61,661 nucleotides of DNA. Source: an uncultured Blautia sp. (GTDB lineage Bacteria > Bacillota > Clostridia > Lachnospirales > Lachnospiraceae). Shown piece after piece: positions 1 to 7,099 of the stretch (the stretch's first letter is position 1; every line of letters starts with the position of its first letter). The stretch lies in contig UQMI01000017.1 in the NCBI GenBank assembly GCA_900542045.1, forward strand, positions 1 to 61,661, in the 5' to 3' direction. The notes under the pieces are model-generated. The model saw nothing but the letters and a program-made list of their open reading frames with translations. It was not told the origin of the DNA and searched no databases. The position numbers and the translations under genes were made by a program.

Positions 1-148
1 TCTCAACCACCTTTCGTGGAATTCCCTATATTTGTATTATACAGGAAGCTCCTGTAAAACTGGTTTCCCTTACAGGTCGGATATTACCATAGAGTCTTTA
101 TCTTTTATGGTCTGAAAAGATAACTCTTTGCAACGAATTGATAACATT
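1..148. other. Gap at left edge, downstream of terL
   Basis: No gene is visible between the window edge and the terL stop. The stretch holds two short alternative hairpins: a 7-bp stem with a 3-nt loop at 40-56 and a 7-bp stem (arms 51-57 and 70-76). Neither is followed by a T-run, so neither reads as a terminator. The next phage gene, expected to be a portal, must lie left of the window. Confidence 0.4.
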
Positions 149-1744
149 CTAAAACGCCAGGATGCCCCGGCTGTCATATACACTGCCACTATCGTCCTTA
201 TGACGGATGCAGCGGTCAAGCGCCATGATCCAAGCTACAATGCCGTCAATCTTCTCCGTGGATTTTTCTTTGTCCGGCTTGATATTGCCTGCCGGGTCCT
301 GGTGCATCACAATGTTTTGTGCCATCCATTTCAGCACCGGATTTCCCCCATGGATGAAGTTTCCTTCCATCAGCAGCTTATACAGTTCCTTGCTCGGCGG
401 GGACATATCTTTATAGCCCTGTCCGAAGGGAACCATTGTAAACCCATCCCCTTCTAAGTTCTGGATCATCTGGGTCGCATTCCAACGGTCCACTGCGATC
501 TCACGGATGTGATAGGTTTCCCCCAACTGCTCAATGTATCTTTCAATAAAACCATAGTGGATGACATTCCCCTCAGTCGTCATGATGTATCCCTGCTTCT
601 GCCAGACATCATAGGGTACATGATCCCTCCGGCATCGTAGATCCAAAGTTTCTTCCGGCATCCAGAAAAATGGCAGCACGATATATTTCTCATCCTCGGT
701 CCTTGGCGGGAACACCAACACAAAGGCTGTGATATCCGATGTACTGGAAAGATCTAAGCCTCCGTAACAATCCCGGCCACGCAGAGCCTCGACCGGAACA
801 GGTGTATTTCCCCGGTCATAGATGTGATCCGGTATCCAGCAGACTGTAGCAGCAGTCCAAATGTTCAGACGAAGCTGTTTAAATACATTCTGTTCGGCTG
901 GGTTATCCATTGCAGAGAGAAACGCATCTCGCACTCTGTCTATCTGTATCGTGTGTCCCAGTGATGGATTCGCTTGGTACCACTTTTTCTCATCGGTCCA
1001 GTCATCCTCCTCAGACAGCCCATATACTACTGGATAAAAGGACGGATCAATCTTCCTGCCCGCCAGGATGTCCTGGGCCTTAGTATGCAGTTCATAGCAG
1101 ATACTATTCTTATCAGTTCCCGCTGTAGTGATGATAAAGAAAAGCGGCTGCTCACGGGCATCACCAGAACCTTTCGTCAGAACATCATATAGTTTCCGGT
1201 TTGGCTGTGCGTGAATCTCGTCAAAGACCAGACCGCTCACATTAAATCCATGCTTTGTCCCCACTTCTGCGGATAGCACCTGGTAAAATCCCGCATTGGA
1301 GTAATTCACGATACGCCTGGTTGCTCCCATAAGTTTGCACCGCCGTAAAAGTGCAGGGGACATCTCCACCATCTGTTTTGCCACGTCAAAGACAATGGAT
1401 GCCTGCTGCCGATCAGCCGCTGCTCCATACACTTCTGCGGACATCTCATTATCTGCAAACAAAAGATAAAGGGCGATTGCAGCCGCAAGTTCACTCTTTC
1501 CATTCTTCTTTGGTATCTCTACATAAGCAGACCTAAACTGGCGGTTTCCATCTTCTTTTACGATTCCAAAAATATCACGGACGATCTGTTCCTGCCATGA
1601 GAGCAGGAGGAATTTCTTTCCCGCCCACTTTCCCTTCGTGTGGCAAAGATTCTGGATAAACATCACTGCCCGATCCGCTTTCTCTTTATCATAATGGGAT
1701 GTTTGCAGCATGAACCGGCTCGGTATATATTCCCAGTCCATCAT
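149..1744 (-). CDS. terL: Phage terminase large subunit
   Basis: The ATP-driven motor and nuclease that packages phage DNA into the prohead. The 531-residue length is normal for the Terminase_1 family. The ATPase half shows a Walker A-like motif PKKNGKS at residues 78-84, a Walker B motif GLVFDEIHAQ at 171-180 and a coupling motif ITTAGT near 205. The nuclease half begins with GGLDLSSTSD, with the acidic residue Asp331, and further acidic positions (AVDRW near 422, KIDGIVAW near 505) follow. The start ATG overlaps the terS stop as ATGA, so the two are translationally coupled. It is the last complete gene of the packaging operon in this window. Confidence 0.95.
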   Translation of the reverse strand: MMDWEYIPSRFMLQTSHYDKEKADRAVMFIQNLCHTKGKWAGKKFLLLSWQEQIVRDIFGIVKEDGNRQFRSAYVEIPKKNGKSELAAAIALYLLFADNEMSAEVYGAAADRQQASIVFDVAKQMVEMSPALLRRCKLMGATRRIVNYSNAGFYQVLSAEVGTKHGFNVSGLVFDEIHAQPNRKLYDVLTKGSGDAREQPLFFIITTAGTDKNSICYELHTKAQDILAGRKIDPSFYPVVYGLSEEDDWTDEKKWYQANPSLGHTIQIDRVRDAFLSAMDNPAEQNVFKQLRLNIWTAATVCWIPDHIYDRGNTPVPVEALRGRDCYGGLDLSSTSDITAFVLVFPPRTEDEKYIVLPFFWMPEETLDLRCRRDHVPYDVWQKQGYIMTTEGNVIHYGFIERYIEQLGETYHIREIAVDRWNATQMIQNLEGDGFTMVPFGQGYKDMSPPSKELYKLLMEGNFIHGGNPVLKWMAQNIVMHQDPAGNIKPDKEKSTEKIDGIVAWIMALDRCIRHKDDSGSVYDSRGILAF

Positions 1745-2214
1745 GCCCCACCTCCCAGCAATTCTTCCATCGCATCTCCCTCTTCCTCTCCATCAGAACC
1801 GGCCACAATCCTGCTCCGGGAGGAGGGCGTCAATCCAAACTGTTCACAGAATTTCAGCATGATCTTCTGGTTTGTCTGGGCAATAGAAACCTGCGGTACC
1901 TGCTGCAGATACCCATTCGGTGTACGCACCATTGAGCCATGCTGAGAGAGAAATTCCTCTGCCTCTTTCCATCGGGCGTATGCCTGACAGTATCCAGCAA
2001 AAGCCGCCATGTCCATTTCTGTCAAAAGCCCCATGGACTCCAGCACCTTGGACATCCGCTTCCACTCCTTCTTCGCCTCATCCTCCAGCCACGCCGGACA
2101 GCGGGGCGCTTTTTTTACTGGTTTTGGTTCCCGCTTATTTAACGGACGCCCGCCAGGATTTCCCTCCAGCTCTTTGATCGCAGTCGGTATCGGTTTTCTT
2201 CCTCTGGATGCCAT
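1741..2214 (-). CDS. terS: Phage terminase small subunit (P27 family)
   Basis: The DNA-recognition subunit of the packaging terminase. It begins MASRGRKP and has a basic, proline-rich head (GNPGGRPLNKREPKP) typical of the P27 family, followed by helices around residues 45-125 and an acidic tail. I chose the ATG at 2214 because a GAGGAGGTGG ribosome binding site lies just upstream; a longer in-frame start at 2235 would bury that site. It is coupled to terL by a 4-nt overlap and sits immediately downstream of a strong terminator, so it starts a new transcription unit or relies on read-through. No HNH gene lies directly upstream as is usual; the HNH gene is 7 kb away. Confidence 0.92.
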   Translation of the reverse strand: MASRGRKPIPTAIKELEGNPGGRPLNKREPKPVKKAPRCPAWLEDEAKKEWKRMSKVLESMGLLTEMDMAAFAGYCQAYARWKEAEEFLSQHGSMVRTPNGYLQQVPQVSIAQTNQKIMLKFCEQFGLTPSSRSRIVAGSDGEEEGDAMEELLGGGA

Positions 2215-2243
2215 CGCCCCACCTCCTCTCTGCAAAATGGCAT

Positions 2244-2273
2244 CAAAAAAAGACCTCCGAAGAAGTCTTTTTC
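2244..2273 (-). terminator. Terminator between small-gene operon and terS
   Basis: A hairpin with arms AAAAAGAC and GTCTTTTT plus an inner TC/GA extension and a TTCG-containing loop. It is symmetrical enough to act on both strands. It ends the cassette of small genes just before terS. The flanking sequence GCATCAAAAAAAGACC is repeated at 8855-8871. Confidence 0.8.
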
Positions 2274-2283
2274 TGAATGATTT

Positions 2284-2505
2284 TTATGCGATTCCGTATA
2301 ATACTCCATCCCGGACGTAACAAGAAGTTACTTCCTCATCTATAAAATCTTCCAGACTGATTTCATGCTCGCGCCTTCTTTTCCCCGACTTGAATTTTAT
2401 ATCCCATAATGCTCTTGATCTCCCATGCCTCAAAATCTGTCGCATCTTTATCTGTCTTTTCTTTTGCCCTAGAAATCGCATCTTCCGCATTCCTACCAAC
2501 TGCAA
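2284..2505 (-). CDS. Possible overlapping small gene or frameshifted tail
   Basis: An open frame that overlaps the 72-aa gene and runs on for 26 codons beyond its stop, ending in SCYVRDGVLYGIA directly before the terS terminator. The last part (ISLEDFIDEEV onwards) looks like normal coding sequence, but there is no good start codon with a ribosome binding site close by. It may be the natural C-terminus of the 72-aa gene reached by a frameshift, or an independent tiny gene. Low confidence. Confidence 0.3.
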   Translation of the reverse strand: MQLVGMRKMRFLGQKKRQIKMRQILRHGRSRALWDIKFKSGKRRREHEISLEDFIDEEVTSCYVRDGVLYGIA

Positions 2506-2581
2506 GCATTTCTCCCCGAATCTTGCCGAAAAAAGAATTGTTCCATTCCTTATAAGTTACTTTGAATGACCTGAGTTTCAT
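2363..2581 (-). CDS. Small hypothetical phage protein, 72 aa
   Basis: A charged 72-residue protein starting MKLRSFKVTYKEWNN. I do not recognise the family. It has the length, tight packing and codon use of the neighbouring small phage genes and follows the 98-residue gene at 2624-2929 by about 40 nt. A ribosome binding site is not obvious. The reading frame that overlaps its 3' half (2284-2505) continues well past its stop and may be a separate gene or a frameshifted tail. Confidence 0.6.
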   Translation of the reverse strand: MKLRSFKVTYKEWNNSFFGKIRGEMLAVGRNAEDAISRAKEKTDKDATDFEAWEIKSIMGYKIQVGEKKARA

Positions 2582-2623
2582 AGACTGCTGCCTCCTTTTT
2601 CTTTATCCGTACACCTATTTGCT

Positions 2624-2929
2624 TTAAGCCCTTACCTTAGCGGCATATCTCGCATAATCATACCCATCACTCTGAACCGCTAACGCAGTGTGCTTCGTTC
2701 CGGCTTTCCTTACCAGGATGCATAAAAACTGTCCATCCTTCACTCCGGTTTTTCTTGTATACTGACTGATAAATTCGTAATCCTCCATCAGATTTTCCCG
2801 AAACTTATCATATTCTTTTTTGGATAATGTAACCTCTACAACCACCTGGATTTCCTGGGCATCGCCCCAGCCTCTTGCTCTTTCCAAATCCTCCATGGTT
2901 TCCGGCTTTCTTGCAAAATATCCTTTCAT
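2624..2929 (-). CDS. Hypothetical phage protein, about 100 aa
   Basis: The protein starts MKGYFARKPETMEDL. I chose this ATG because CGGAGGTAC lies just upstream; the frame is open further up but that stretch is the leader and promoter. The protein has an alpha/beta pattern (EIQVVVEVTLSKKEYDKF, QFLCILVRK) and no catalytic motif I can name. It is transcribed from a promoter embedded in a 38-bp inverted repeat at 3017-3054, with a 19-nt leader motif shared with the amidoligase operon, so the two units are likely co-regulated. Confidence 0.7.
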   Translation of the reverse strand: MKGYFARKPETMEDLERARGWGDAQEIQVVVEVTLSKKEYDKFRENLMEDYEFISQYTRKTGVKDGQFLCILVRKAGTKHTALAVQSDGYDYARYAAKVRA

Positions 2930-3011
2930 TCTATGTACCTCCGTTTTCTTTGTTTTCCTTTTGGTAGTACACATATTCGCTCTAAAAGAGGATAATAGCA
3001 AGTCATTATCA

Positions 3012-3054
3012 ATCATAATGTACACAAAGAATTTGACAGTAACTTGTGTACATT
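3012..3054 (-). promoter_or_regulatory. Promoter inside a 38-bp inverted repeat (copy A)
   Basis: Arms AATGTACACAA (3017-3027) and TTGTGTACATT (3044-3054) form a perfect 11-bp inverted repeat over 38 bp. On the minus strand the repeat covers weak promoter elements: GTTACT, then 17 nt, then CATTAT, with an alternative -10 TATGAT at 3012-3017. The layout equals copy B at 5932-5971. This is a probable repressor or activator site. The downstream transcript begins with the motif CACATATTCGCTCTAAAAG (plus-strand reading, 2970-2988). Confidence 0.7.
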
Positions 3055-3070
3055 GTTATATAGAAGGAAT

Positions 3071-3128
3071 AAAAGCAGACAGAGGAAAAAGGCCGGTCTG
3101 ATCCAGCCACTTTCCTTTATCCGCTTTT
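3071..3128 (-). terminator. Terminator at the end of the amidoligase operon
   Basis: A long interrupted hairpin with outer arms TAAAAGC and GCTTTTA and inner pairs GGAAA/TTTCC and GGC/GCC. It lies between the stop of the 67-aa gene and the copy A promoter, so it separates two transcription units. Confidence 0.6.
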
Positions 3129-3133
3129 AGTCT

Positions 3134-3337
3134 TTACACCTTTTTCAGTCTGCAGACCATCCCATCTACTTCCACGATCCTCCAGACCAATTCCCGCCAT
3201 AAAATCTCCATAATCCTTACATACGCATAAGCATTGCTCTGGCTCTTGTCATAAAGGATTGTTCCATGCTCAATCATCCATCCCGCAAGGTTCTCTTTTA
3301 ACTTTGCTTCCATTTCAATCTTTTCCATGATATTCAT
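3134..3337 (-). CDS. Small hypothetical phage protein, 67 aa
   Basis: Starts MNIMEKIEMEAKLKEN; the ATG at 3337 has GAGGAGGAACATCTT in front. The protein is helical in its first half, with a hydrophobic C-terminal part (VRIMEILWRELVWRIVEVDG). No family is recognised. It overlaps the preceding 58-aa gene by 23 nt and is the last gene before the operon terminator. Confidence 0.65.
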   Translation of the reverse strand: MNIMEKIEMEAKLKENLAGWMIEHGTILYDKSQSNAYAYVRIMEILWRELVWRIVEVDGMVCRLKKV

Positions 3338-3491
3338 AAGATGTTCCTCCTCGTGTATCCGGATTAGCACTTTTCCGGTCTGTTTCCACCTGTCTCAAAT
3401 CCTTGCAGAATTCTTCATATCCGGGATACCCCATCTTTTCCATGGCTTCACTGGCTGCTGCCAATTCTTCCTCGGTCCAATCCCTACTCAT
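3315..3491 (-). CDS. Small hypothetical phage protein, 58 aa
   Basis: Starts MSRDWTEEELAAASEAMEK and ends GTSYEYHGKD. It starts inside the stop region of the upstream zinc-ribbon gene (8-nt overlap at ATGAGTAG) with GGGGAGGACAGCC as ribosome binding site. The helical, acidic protein resembles a small regulatory or binding peptide. I do not recognise a family. The tight overlaps on both sides support that it is real. Confidence 0.6.
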   Translation of the reverse strand: MSRDWTEEELAAASEAMEKMGYPGYEEFCKDLRQVETDRKSANPDTRGGTSYEYHGKD

Positions 3492-3783
3492 GGCTGTCCT
3501 CCCCTAAAGAATCTGGCGCTTCCAAATAAACATCTTTGCAATCGCATCCGATCAACTGTCCATGACATGCTGGACATCGTTCCGCATCACAGCCCCAATG
3601 GTGGTAATGTCCTACAGTTGCTCCGCAATCGTGGCATCGCTCCCCTTCCTCCATGTCAGGGACAAAGTCATATTCATCCCCACATTTTATCCTCTCGTAT
3701 TCATTCCCATTAATATGAATCTTGGAAATCCCGCAGCCATCCGCAGTCAACATTTCCCGTCCACAAATTTCGCATTTTGCCAT
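3484..3783 (-). CDS. Zinc-ribbon protein, 99 aa
   Basis: A cysteine-rich protein with an N-terminal CEICGREM knuckle (residues 4-11), a middle pair (CHDCG) followed by HYHHWGC, and a C-terminal CPACHGQLIGCDC cluster. These look like two or three zinc sites. No catalytic residues can be assigned. It is the second of two zinc-ribbon genes in the amidoligase operon, which suggests a nucleic-acid or protein binding partner for the enzymes. ATG at 3783. Confidence 0.7.
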   Translation of the reverse strand: MAKCEICGREMLTADGCGISKIHINGNEYERIKCGDEYDFVPDMEEGERCHDCGATVGHYHHWGCDAERCPACHGQLIGCDCKDVYLEAPDSLGEDSHE

Positions 3784-3801
3784 ACGTTTCTTCCTTTCCT
3801 C

Positions 3802-4137
3802 TTAAGACCAGTCCACAGCAGTCACATACATCTTTTTCTCGTTGTCCAGAATGTAGCTGATAGTAAAGTCTGCATATGCCATGCCGAACAGTTTCTCTCC
3901 AAATGTGCAGTCTGCAGAATAGTCTACGACCGTCATCCCCATATCAATTTCCGCATTGATTCCATCGCAATCTGAAATGCTCAAATCTGGGAATTCCTCA
4001 TCTAATGCTCTGTGAAACCAATGCTCCATATCTTCATAAGATTTGAAACGGCAGCCGACCATTTTGCGAAACAGCATCTCCACTCTGCGTTTACTGGATC
4101 GTTTTTCCTTTATGGTTTTTATTGATTTCTGCATCAT
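3802..4137 (-). CDS. Hypothetical phage protein, 111 aa
   Basis: A basic N-terminus (MMQKSIKTIKEKRSSKRR) is followed by an acidic domain of about 80 residues with DFTISYILDNEKKMYVTAVDWS at the end. No family is recognised. The ATG overlaps the stop of the upstream zinc-ribbon gene (GAATGATG) after a GAGG element; either of two adjacent ATGs may be used. It is part of the amidoligase operon. Confidence 0.6.
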   Translation of the reverse strand: MMQKSIKTIKEKRSSKRRVEMLFRKMVGCRFKSYEDMEHWFHRALDEEFPDLSISDCDGINAEIDMGMTVVDYSADCTFGEKLFGMAYADFTISYILDNEKKMYVTAVDWS

Positions 4138-4340
4138 TCGTACCTCTGTTGATGCTGATGGATAATCTCGATGATCGCATCTTGCTCCTCTGCGCTGATT
4201 TCCAGTTCTGCAAGGGCTTCCCTGGTCCCACAGTCCGGGCAGATCAAAGAGGTATTATCCGCTCTGGAAGTCGCAGGCACACCGTGGTAAGGCTTCCCAC
4301 ACTTTTGACAAATCTTAATCGTCTCAATCTTGCATCCCAT
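4134..4340 (-). CDS. Small zinc-ribbon protein, 68 aa
   Basis: Starts MGCKIETIKICQKCGKPY. Two CxxC knuckles (ICQKCGKPYHG and LICPDCGTRE) form a classic zinc ribbon, followed by an acidic helix. I chose the ATG at 4340 because GGGAGGTG sits at the right distance; a GTG at 4346 would be too close. It follows the gamma-glutamylcyclotransferase gene by 2 nt and is probably co-translated with it. Confidence 0.7.
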   Translation of the reverse strand: MGCKIETIKICQKCGKPYHGVPATSRADNTSLICPDCGTREALAELEISAEEQDAIIEIIHQHQQRYE

Positions 4341-4342
4341 TT

Positions 4343-4804
4343 TCACACCTCCCTTTGGCTGTCGGCATATGCCTGCCGCAGTTTTTCCTGATCAAAACCA
4401 AAGGATCGGTATCCCTGAGTGCAAGTTGCCAAGTACCGCATGGATGGGAGTCCCAGAGGACGTTCCTCATGCATGATATAAACAAATGCTTTTCGTACCC
4501 GTACCTTTCCGGTCCGGATACCCGTAATGGGGATCTGAAGCTCCTTTTTATAATAGAAACTCGGATATCCTTCATACCTGTCCAATGCCAGTTCATCCGT
4601 CTCACTGACCGACCAGACAGCCACCGGAACACTGCTTCCCTCTTTTGGCTCAATCGTAAGATATGAGCCTGTCTTGCTTCCCTTAAAAAGTAACTGGTAG
4701 TCTTCGATGACCGAGGTTCCGGCCACCCTGGCATCCGGGCAGCGCATCAGCATTTGACGGATATTTAAGTTGCTCCCGTATGCAATATAGTATCGTTTCT
4801 TCAT
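4343..4804 (-). CDS. Gamma-glutamylcyclotransferase (GGCT/AIG2 family)
   Basis: A 153-residue protein of the GGCT fold, which cyclises gamma-glutamyl groups of amines or peptides to release 5-oxoproline. It shows the substrate-loop motif YGSNL at residues 9-13 and the catalytic acid Glu78 in LDRYEGYPSFYYKKEL. A family role in removing gamma-glutamyl tags is established knowledge; the substrate here is unknown. It lies directly downstream of an amidoligase gene, suggesting that one enzyme makes and the other breaks an amide linkage. AAAGGATGG upstream serves as the ribosome binding site. Confidence 0.85.
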   Translation of the reverse strand: MKKRYYIAYGSNLNIRQMLMRCPDARVAGTSVIEDYQLLFKGSKTGSYLTIEPKEGSSVPVAVWSVSETDELALDRYEGYPSFYYKKELQIPITGIRTGKVRVRKAFVYIMHEERPLGLPSMRYLATCTQGYRSFGFDQEKLRQAYADSQREV

Positions 4805-4849
4805 CCTGAATCCATCCTTTCTGAAGGGCTTTCCCTCCTACCACCTTAA

Positions 4850-4865
4850 GACCGCCGAAGCGGTC
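4850..4865 (-). other. Stable UUCG hairpin between amidoligase and GGCT genes
   Basis: On the transcribed strand GACCGC TTCG GCGGTC forms a perfect 6-bp stem closed by a C(UUCG)G tetraloop. No T-run follows, so it is more likely a stability or processing element separating the two cistrons than a terminator. Confidence 0.5.
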
Positions 4866-4890
4866 GGAAGTGGGCCTGTGGCTATCTCCT

Positions 4891-5841
4891 TCAAGCAGCT
4901 GCCCTGCCATTCCTAAAGGAAGCGTCACCGGAAAGTCTCCTGGTCAGGATACCCCTTGCTGTTTTAAATTCGTCTCCGATAAATCCAAGCCGGAGGAGCC
5001 AGGTCCTCATGGCATATTTCGGATTTTCATTCTGCTGTGGCTTGGGGCTTGCCGAGCGTACCGTCTTTGCCATCTGGCTCAGTGCAAGGCAAAGCTGGAT
5101 GTAGCTTTTAAGCTGCCCAGCGTGGAGTCCGCCTCTGCGCTCCGCAGTCGGGGCATCAAACTGGAAAAGCCTGAATTCAACCGTTCCCTTTGTAAAAGTC
5201 GCATGGTAGTTCAGCATGTGGTAGCGGCTCCTGTTATAATGATGGCTTCTTCCATAATCCTCCCCGTGTGAGGTATACCAAATGTCTGCCAAGGCTGACA
5301 TGGTTTTTGGTTTTTTCCGGTTCAGTTCCTTCAAAAACCGTGGGTCTACTGTCCGGCAGTATTGGCGCATCCGGCCTCTGTCCAGATTTAACGCATCTGC
5401 GATCAGGCTCTCATGGCTTGCCATAATGTTTGCAAGGTTGCGAAGCGTCTGCGGCGTATGGCCTTTGGCTCCGATATGAATGTGGACTCCGCATCCTCTT
5501 GAGGCATCACTTTTTGCCCCTGCGTGCCGAAGCTGCCGGATAAGTTCCTGCAGGTTTTCCATATCTGCGTAGGTAAGGATCGGAGTAACCAGTTCGCATT
5601 TTTCGTTGTCCGGTCCTGCAATGCTGGTATCCTTCTGGAATTTCCATTCCCGATCGTCTGCATCCCATGCTGACCAGGTGCTGTATCCGTTCCGTCTTGC
5701 CGTGTTCTGATATCTTCTCGTTCCAAAGTAGCGGGCAGCGATTTTTGCAGCATTCTCTCTTGAGATGCCATTCATCTCCACCTCAACTCCGATGGTCTGC
5801 TTTTTCATTTCCTCAACCTGTCTCATAATCTTTTCGTTCAT
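4891..5841 (-). CDS. Amidoligase family protein (Amidoligase_2)
   Basis: A 316-residue carboxylate-amine ligase of the glutamine-synthetase-like fold. Visible motifs are GVEVEMNG (residues 18-25, metal-binding acids), CELVTP (82-87), RGCGVHIHIG (115-124) and VEFRLFQF (221-228). The family is predicted to join amines or peptides to carboxylates using ATP; the substrate is unknown. A C-terminal module (about 275-310, KYxxRxWLxRxGFxGxExK) is also present in the protein encoded at 6204-6974. The ATG at 5841 has AAAGGAAG upstream. It heads an operon with GGCT and zinc-ribbon genes, driven from the copy B promoter. Confidence 0.85.
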   Translation of the reverse strand: MNEKIMRQVEEMKKQTIGVEVEMNGISRENAAKIAARYFGTRRYQNTARRNGYSTWSAWDADDREWKFQKDTSIAGPDNEKCELVTPILTYADMENLQELIRQLRHAGAKSDASRGCGVHIHIGAKGHTPQTLRNLANIMASHESLIADALNLDRGRMRQYCRTVDPRFLKELNRKKPKTMSALADIWYTSHGEDYGRSHHYNRSRYHMLNYHATFTKGTVEFRLFQFDAPTAERRGGLHAGQLKSYIQLCLALSQMAKTVRSASPKPQQNENPKYAMRTWLLRLGFIGDEFKTARGILTRRLSGDASFRNGRAAA

Positions 5842-5931
5842 AATATGTGCTTCCTTTCTTGGCGTTTGTTTTCCCTTTCGGTAGTCACATATTCGCTCTA
5901 AAAGCACATATTATCCAGTTAATTATGAGGC

Positions 5932-5971
5932 ATAATATACACAATCTTTCTGCCTGTAAATTGTGTACATT
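5932..5971 (-). promoter_or_regulatory. Promoter inside a 38-bp inverted repeat (copy B)
   Basis: Arms AATATACACAAT (5934-5945) and ATTGTGTACATT (5960-5971) form a 12-bp inverted repeat with one mismatch. On the minus strand they enclose TTTACA (5960-5955), a 17-nt spacer and TATTAT (5937-5932), a good promoter for the amidoligase gene. The same design occurs at 3012-3054, and the same 19-nt leader motif follows at 5886-5904. A dimeric or tetrameric regulator binding both arms would cover the promoter. Confidence 0.75.
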
Positions 5972-5989
5972 ACCCGACTATATAATTCC

Positions 5990-6211
5990 TCATTCTAAAG
6001 ACCGAAGGGCCTCTTCCTGTGTGTGAAACAACCGATGCAGCGATGCTCTGTGCAAATTTCCTGTATTGCTCCGCAATAGGAAGTACCTCCCGTCATATCC
6101 AGTTATTGTATACTCGGCAGTACAGCCTTTGCTTTTATTGGTAAGCATCCGGCAATGATCTCCGATGAACCACCCTCCTGGTAAGATCGTCTTTTTCTCT
6201 ATTTCACTCAT
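5990..6211 (-). CDS. Small hypothetical phage protein, 73 aa
   Basis: Starts MSEIEKKTILPGGWFIGD; the ATG at 6211 overlaps the stop of the upstream gene by 8 nt. The beta-rich sequence (CRMLTNKSKGCTAEYTITGYDGRYFLLRS) suggests a small barrel or SH3-like fold, but I cannot name a family. It ends just before the copy B promoter. Confidence 0.6.
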   Translation of the reverse strand: MSEIEKKTILPGGWFIGDHCRMLTNKSKGCTAEYTITGYDGRYFLLRSNTGNLHRASLHRLFHTQEEALRSLE

Positions 6212-6974
6212 CTTCCAGTTTTCCTTTCTCTTTGACAGCCGCTCTGGTAGCTTTCCACTTTTCCTCATCCTGTGGAGTTCGAAAAGCTGTGTGACCTTTT
6301 AGTCCTTCCAAAAGAATCTTCCGTCTTTCTTTTGCCTCTTTTCCTGAGAAACCAATCCGCATAAGCCAGCTACGCAGGTAATATTTCTCATTCTCTTCCA
6401 TGATCAACTTGGGATTGATTCGCTTGGCAGTCTTTGCATGCTGCACTATATTGGCCATCAGTTCTGTAAGAGCGGCATTCTTCTCCGGAATCTCCTGCAC
6501 CGGGAAAGAAAATATAATCTTTTCCTCAGTTGCAGAAAATCCCTGATTCTTTTCCTCGTACTTATCCAGCAGAGTAAAAAAACCTTCCAAATCCTCTGGT
6601 GTCTGTTCCTCCAGTTCCTCGATCAGCTTTTCACTGATGTCAAAACTGTGACTGCCGACCATACGGTTCAGCAGATACTGCTTGGAGTGCAGTAGGGAAA
6701 CCAGGTTCTTCATCCCTGCAACTGTCATCTCTTCCAAAGGAACCACAACATCCATCATAGGAACCTCCCGTTGAATGACTCCTCTTTCCATCAGAAACTC
6801 AGTCAACCCTTGTGCCTCTTCCTCTACTGTGACCGTTCCGTCACGGTCAATCATAAAATTACCGACCTGGTATGCAAATGTGGGCGGTCCCAGGTAAACA
6901 GAATCCTCTCCGGTAAATTCCCGGACGGCATTCACGACATCCTTGCGATTTCGTGCTGTTGTTTTTATCTCCAT
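6204..6974 (-). CDS. Virulence-related-type protein sharing the amidoligase C-terminal domain
   Basis: A 256-residue protein starting MEIKTTARNRKDVV; AAAGGAGGTCGCC precedes the ATG at 6974. The N-terminal part is an alpha/beta domain of unknown function, the middle (residues about 75-190) is helical and acidic. The C-terminal part, about residues 196-232, matches the end of the neighbouring amidoligase closely (EKYYLRSWLMRIGF, then ILLEGLKGHTAFR). Similar proteins of conjugative elements are often called virulence-related without functional proof. The shared module implies a common partner or substrate with the amidoligase. Confidence 0.65.
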   Translation of the reverse strand: MEIKTTARNRKDVVNAVREFTGEDSVYLGPPTFAYQVGNFMIDRDGTVTVEEEAQGLTEFLMERGVIQREVPMMDVVVPLEEMTVAGMKNLVSLLHSKQYLLNRMVGSHSFDISEKLIEELEEQTPEDLEGFFTLLDKYEEKNQGFSATEEKIIFSFPVQEIPEKNAALTELMANIVQHAKTAKRINPKLIMEENEKYYLRSWLMRIGFSGKEAKERRKILLEGLKGHTAFRTPQDEEKWKATRAAVKEKGKLEDE

Positions 6975-7005
6975 AACGGCGACCTCCTTTTGTTTTGGTA
7001 CACCA

Positions 7006-7034
7006 TATATCACTCTGGAAACTCCATAAGTCAA
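7006..7034 (-). promoter_or_regulatory. Promoter for the 256-aa gene
   Basis: On the minus strand TTGACT (7034-7029) is followed by 17 nt and GATATA (7011-7006), about 30 nt before the ATG at 6974. Unlike the two neighbouring units it has no TGTACA inverted repeat. Confidence 0.5.
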
Positions 7035-7099
7035 GCCAATCTGTCATATTCCCAGAGCTATTTTTCATTCTGATTACTTCATCACCCAACGAGAAATTT

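Noticed and set aside
1..80. Hairpins at the left edge as a terminator
   Set aside because: No T-run follows on either strand and the two stems exclude each other.
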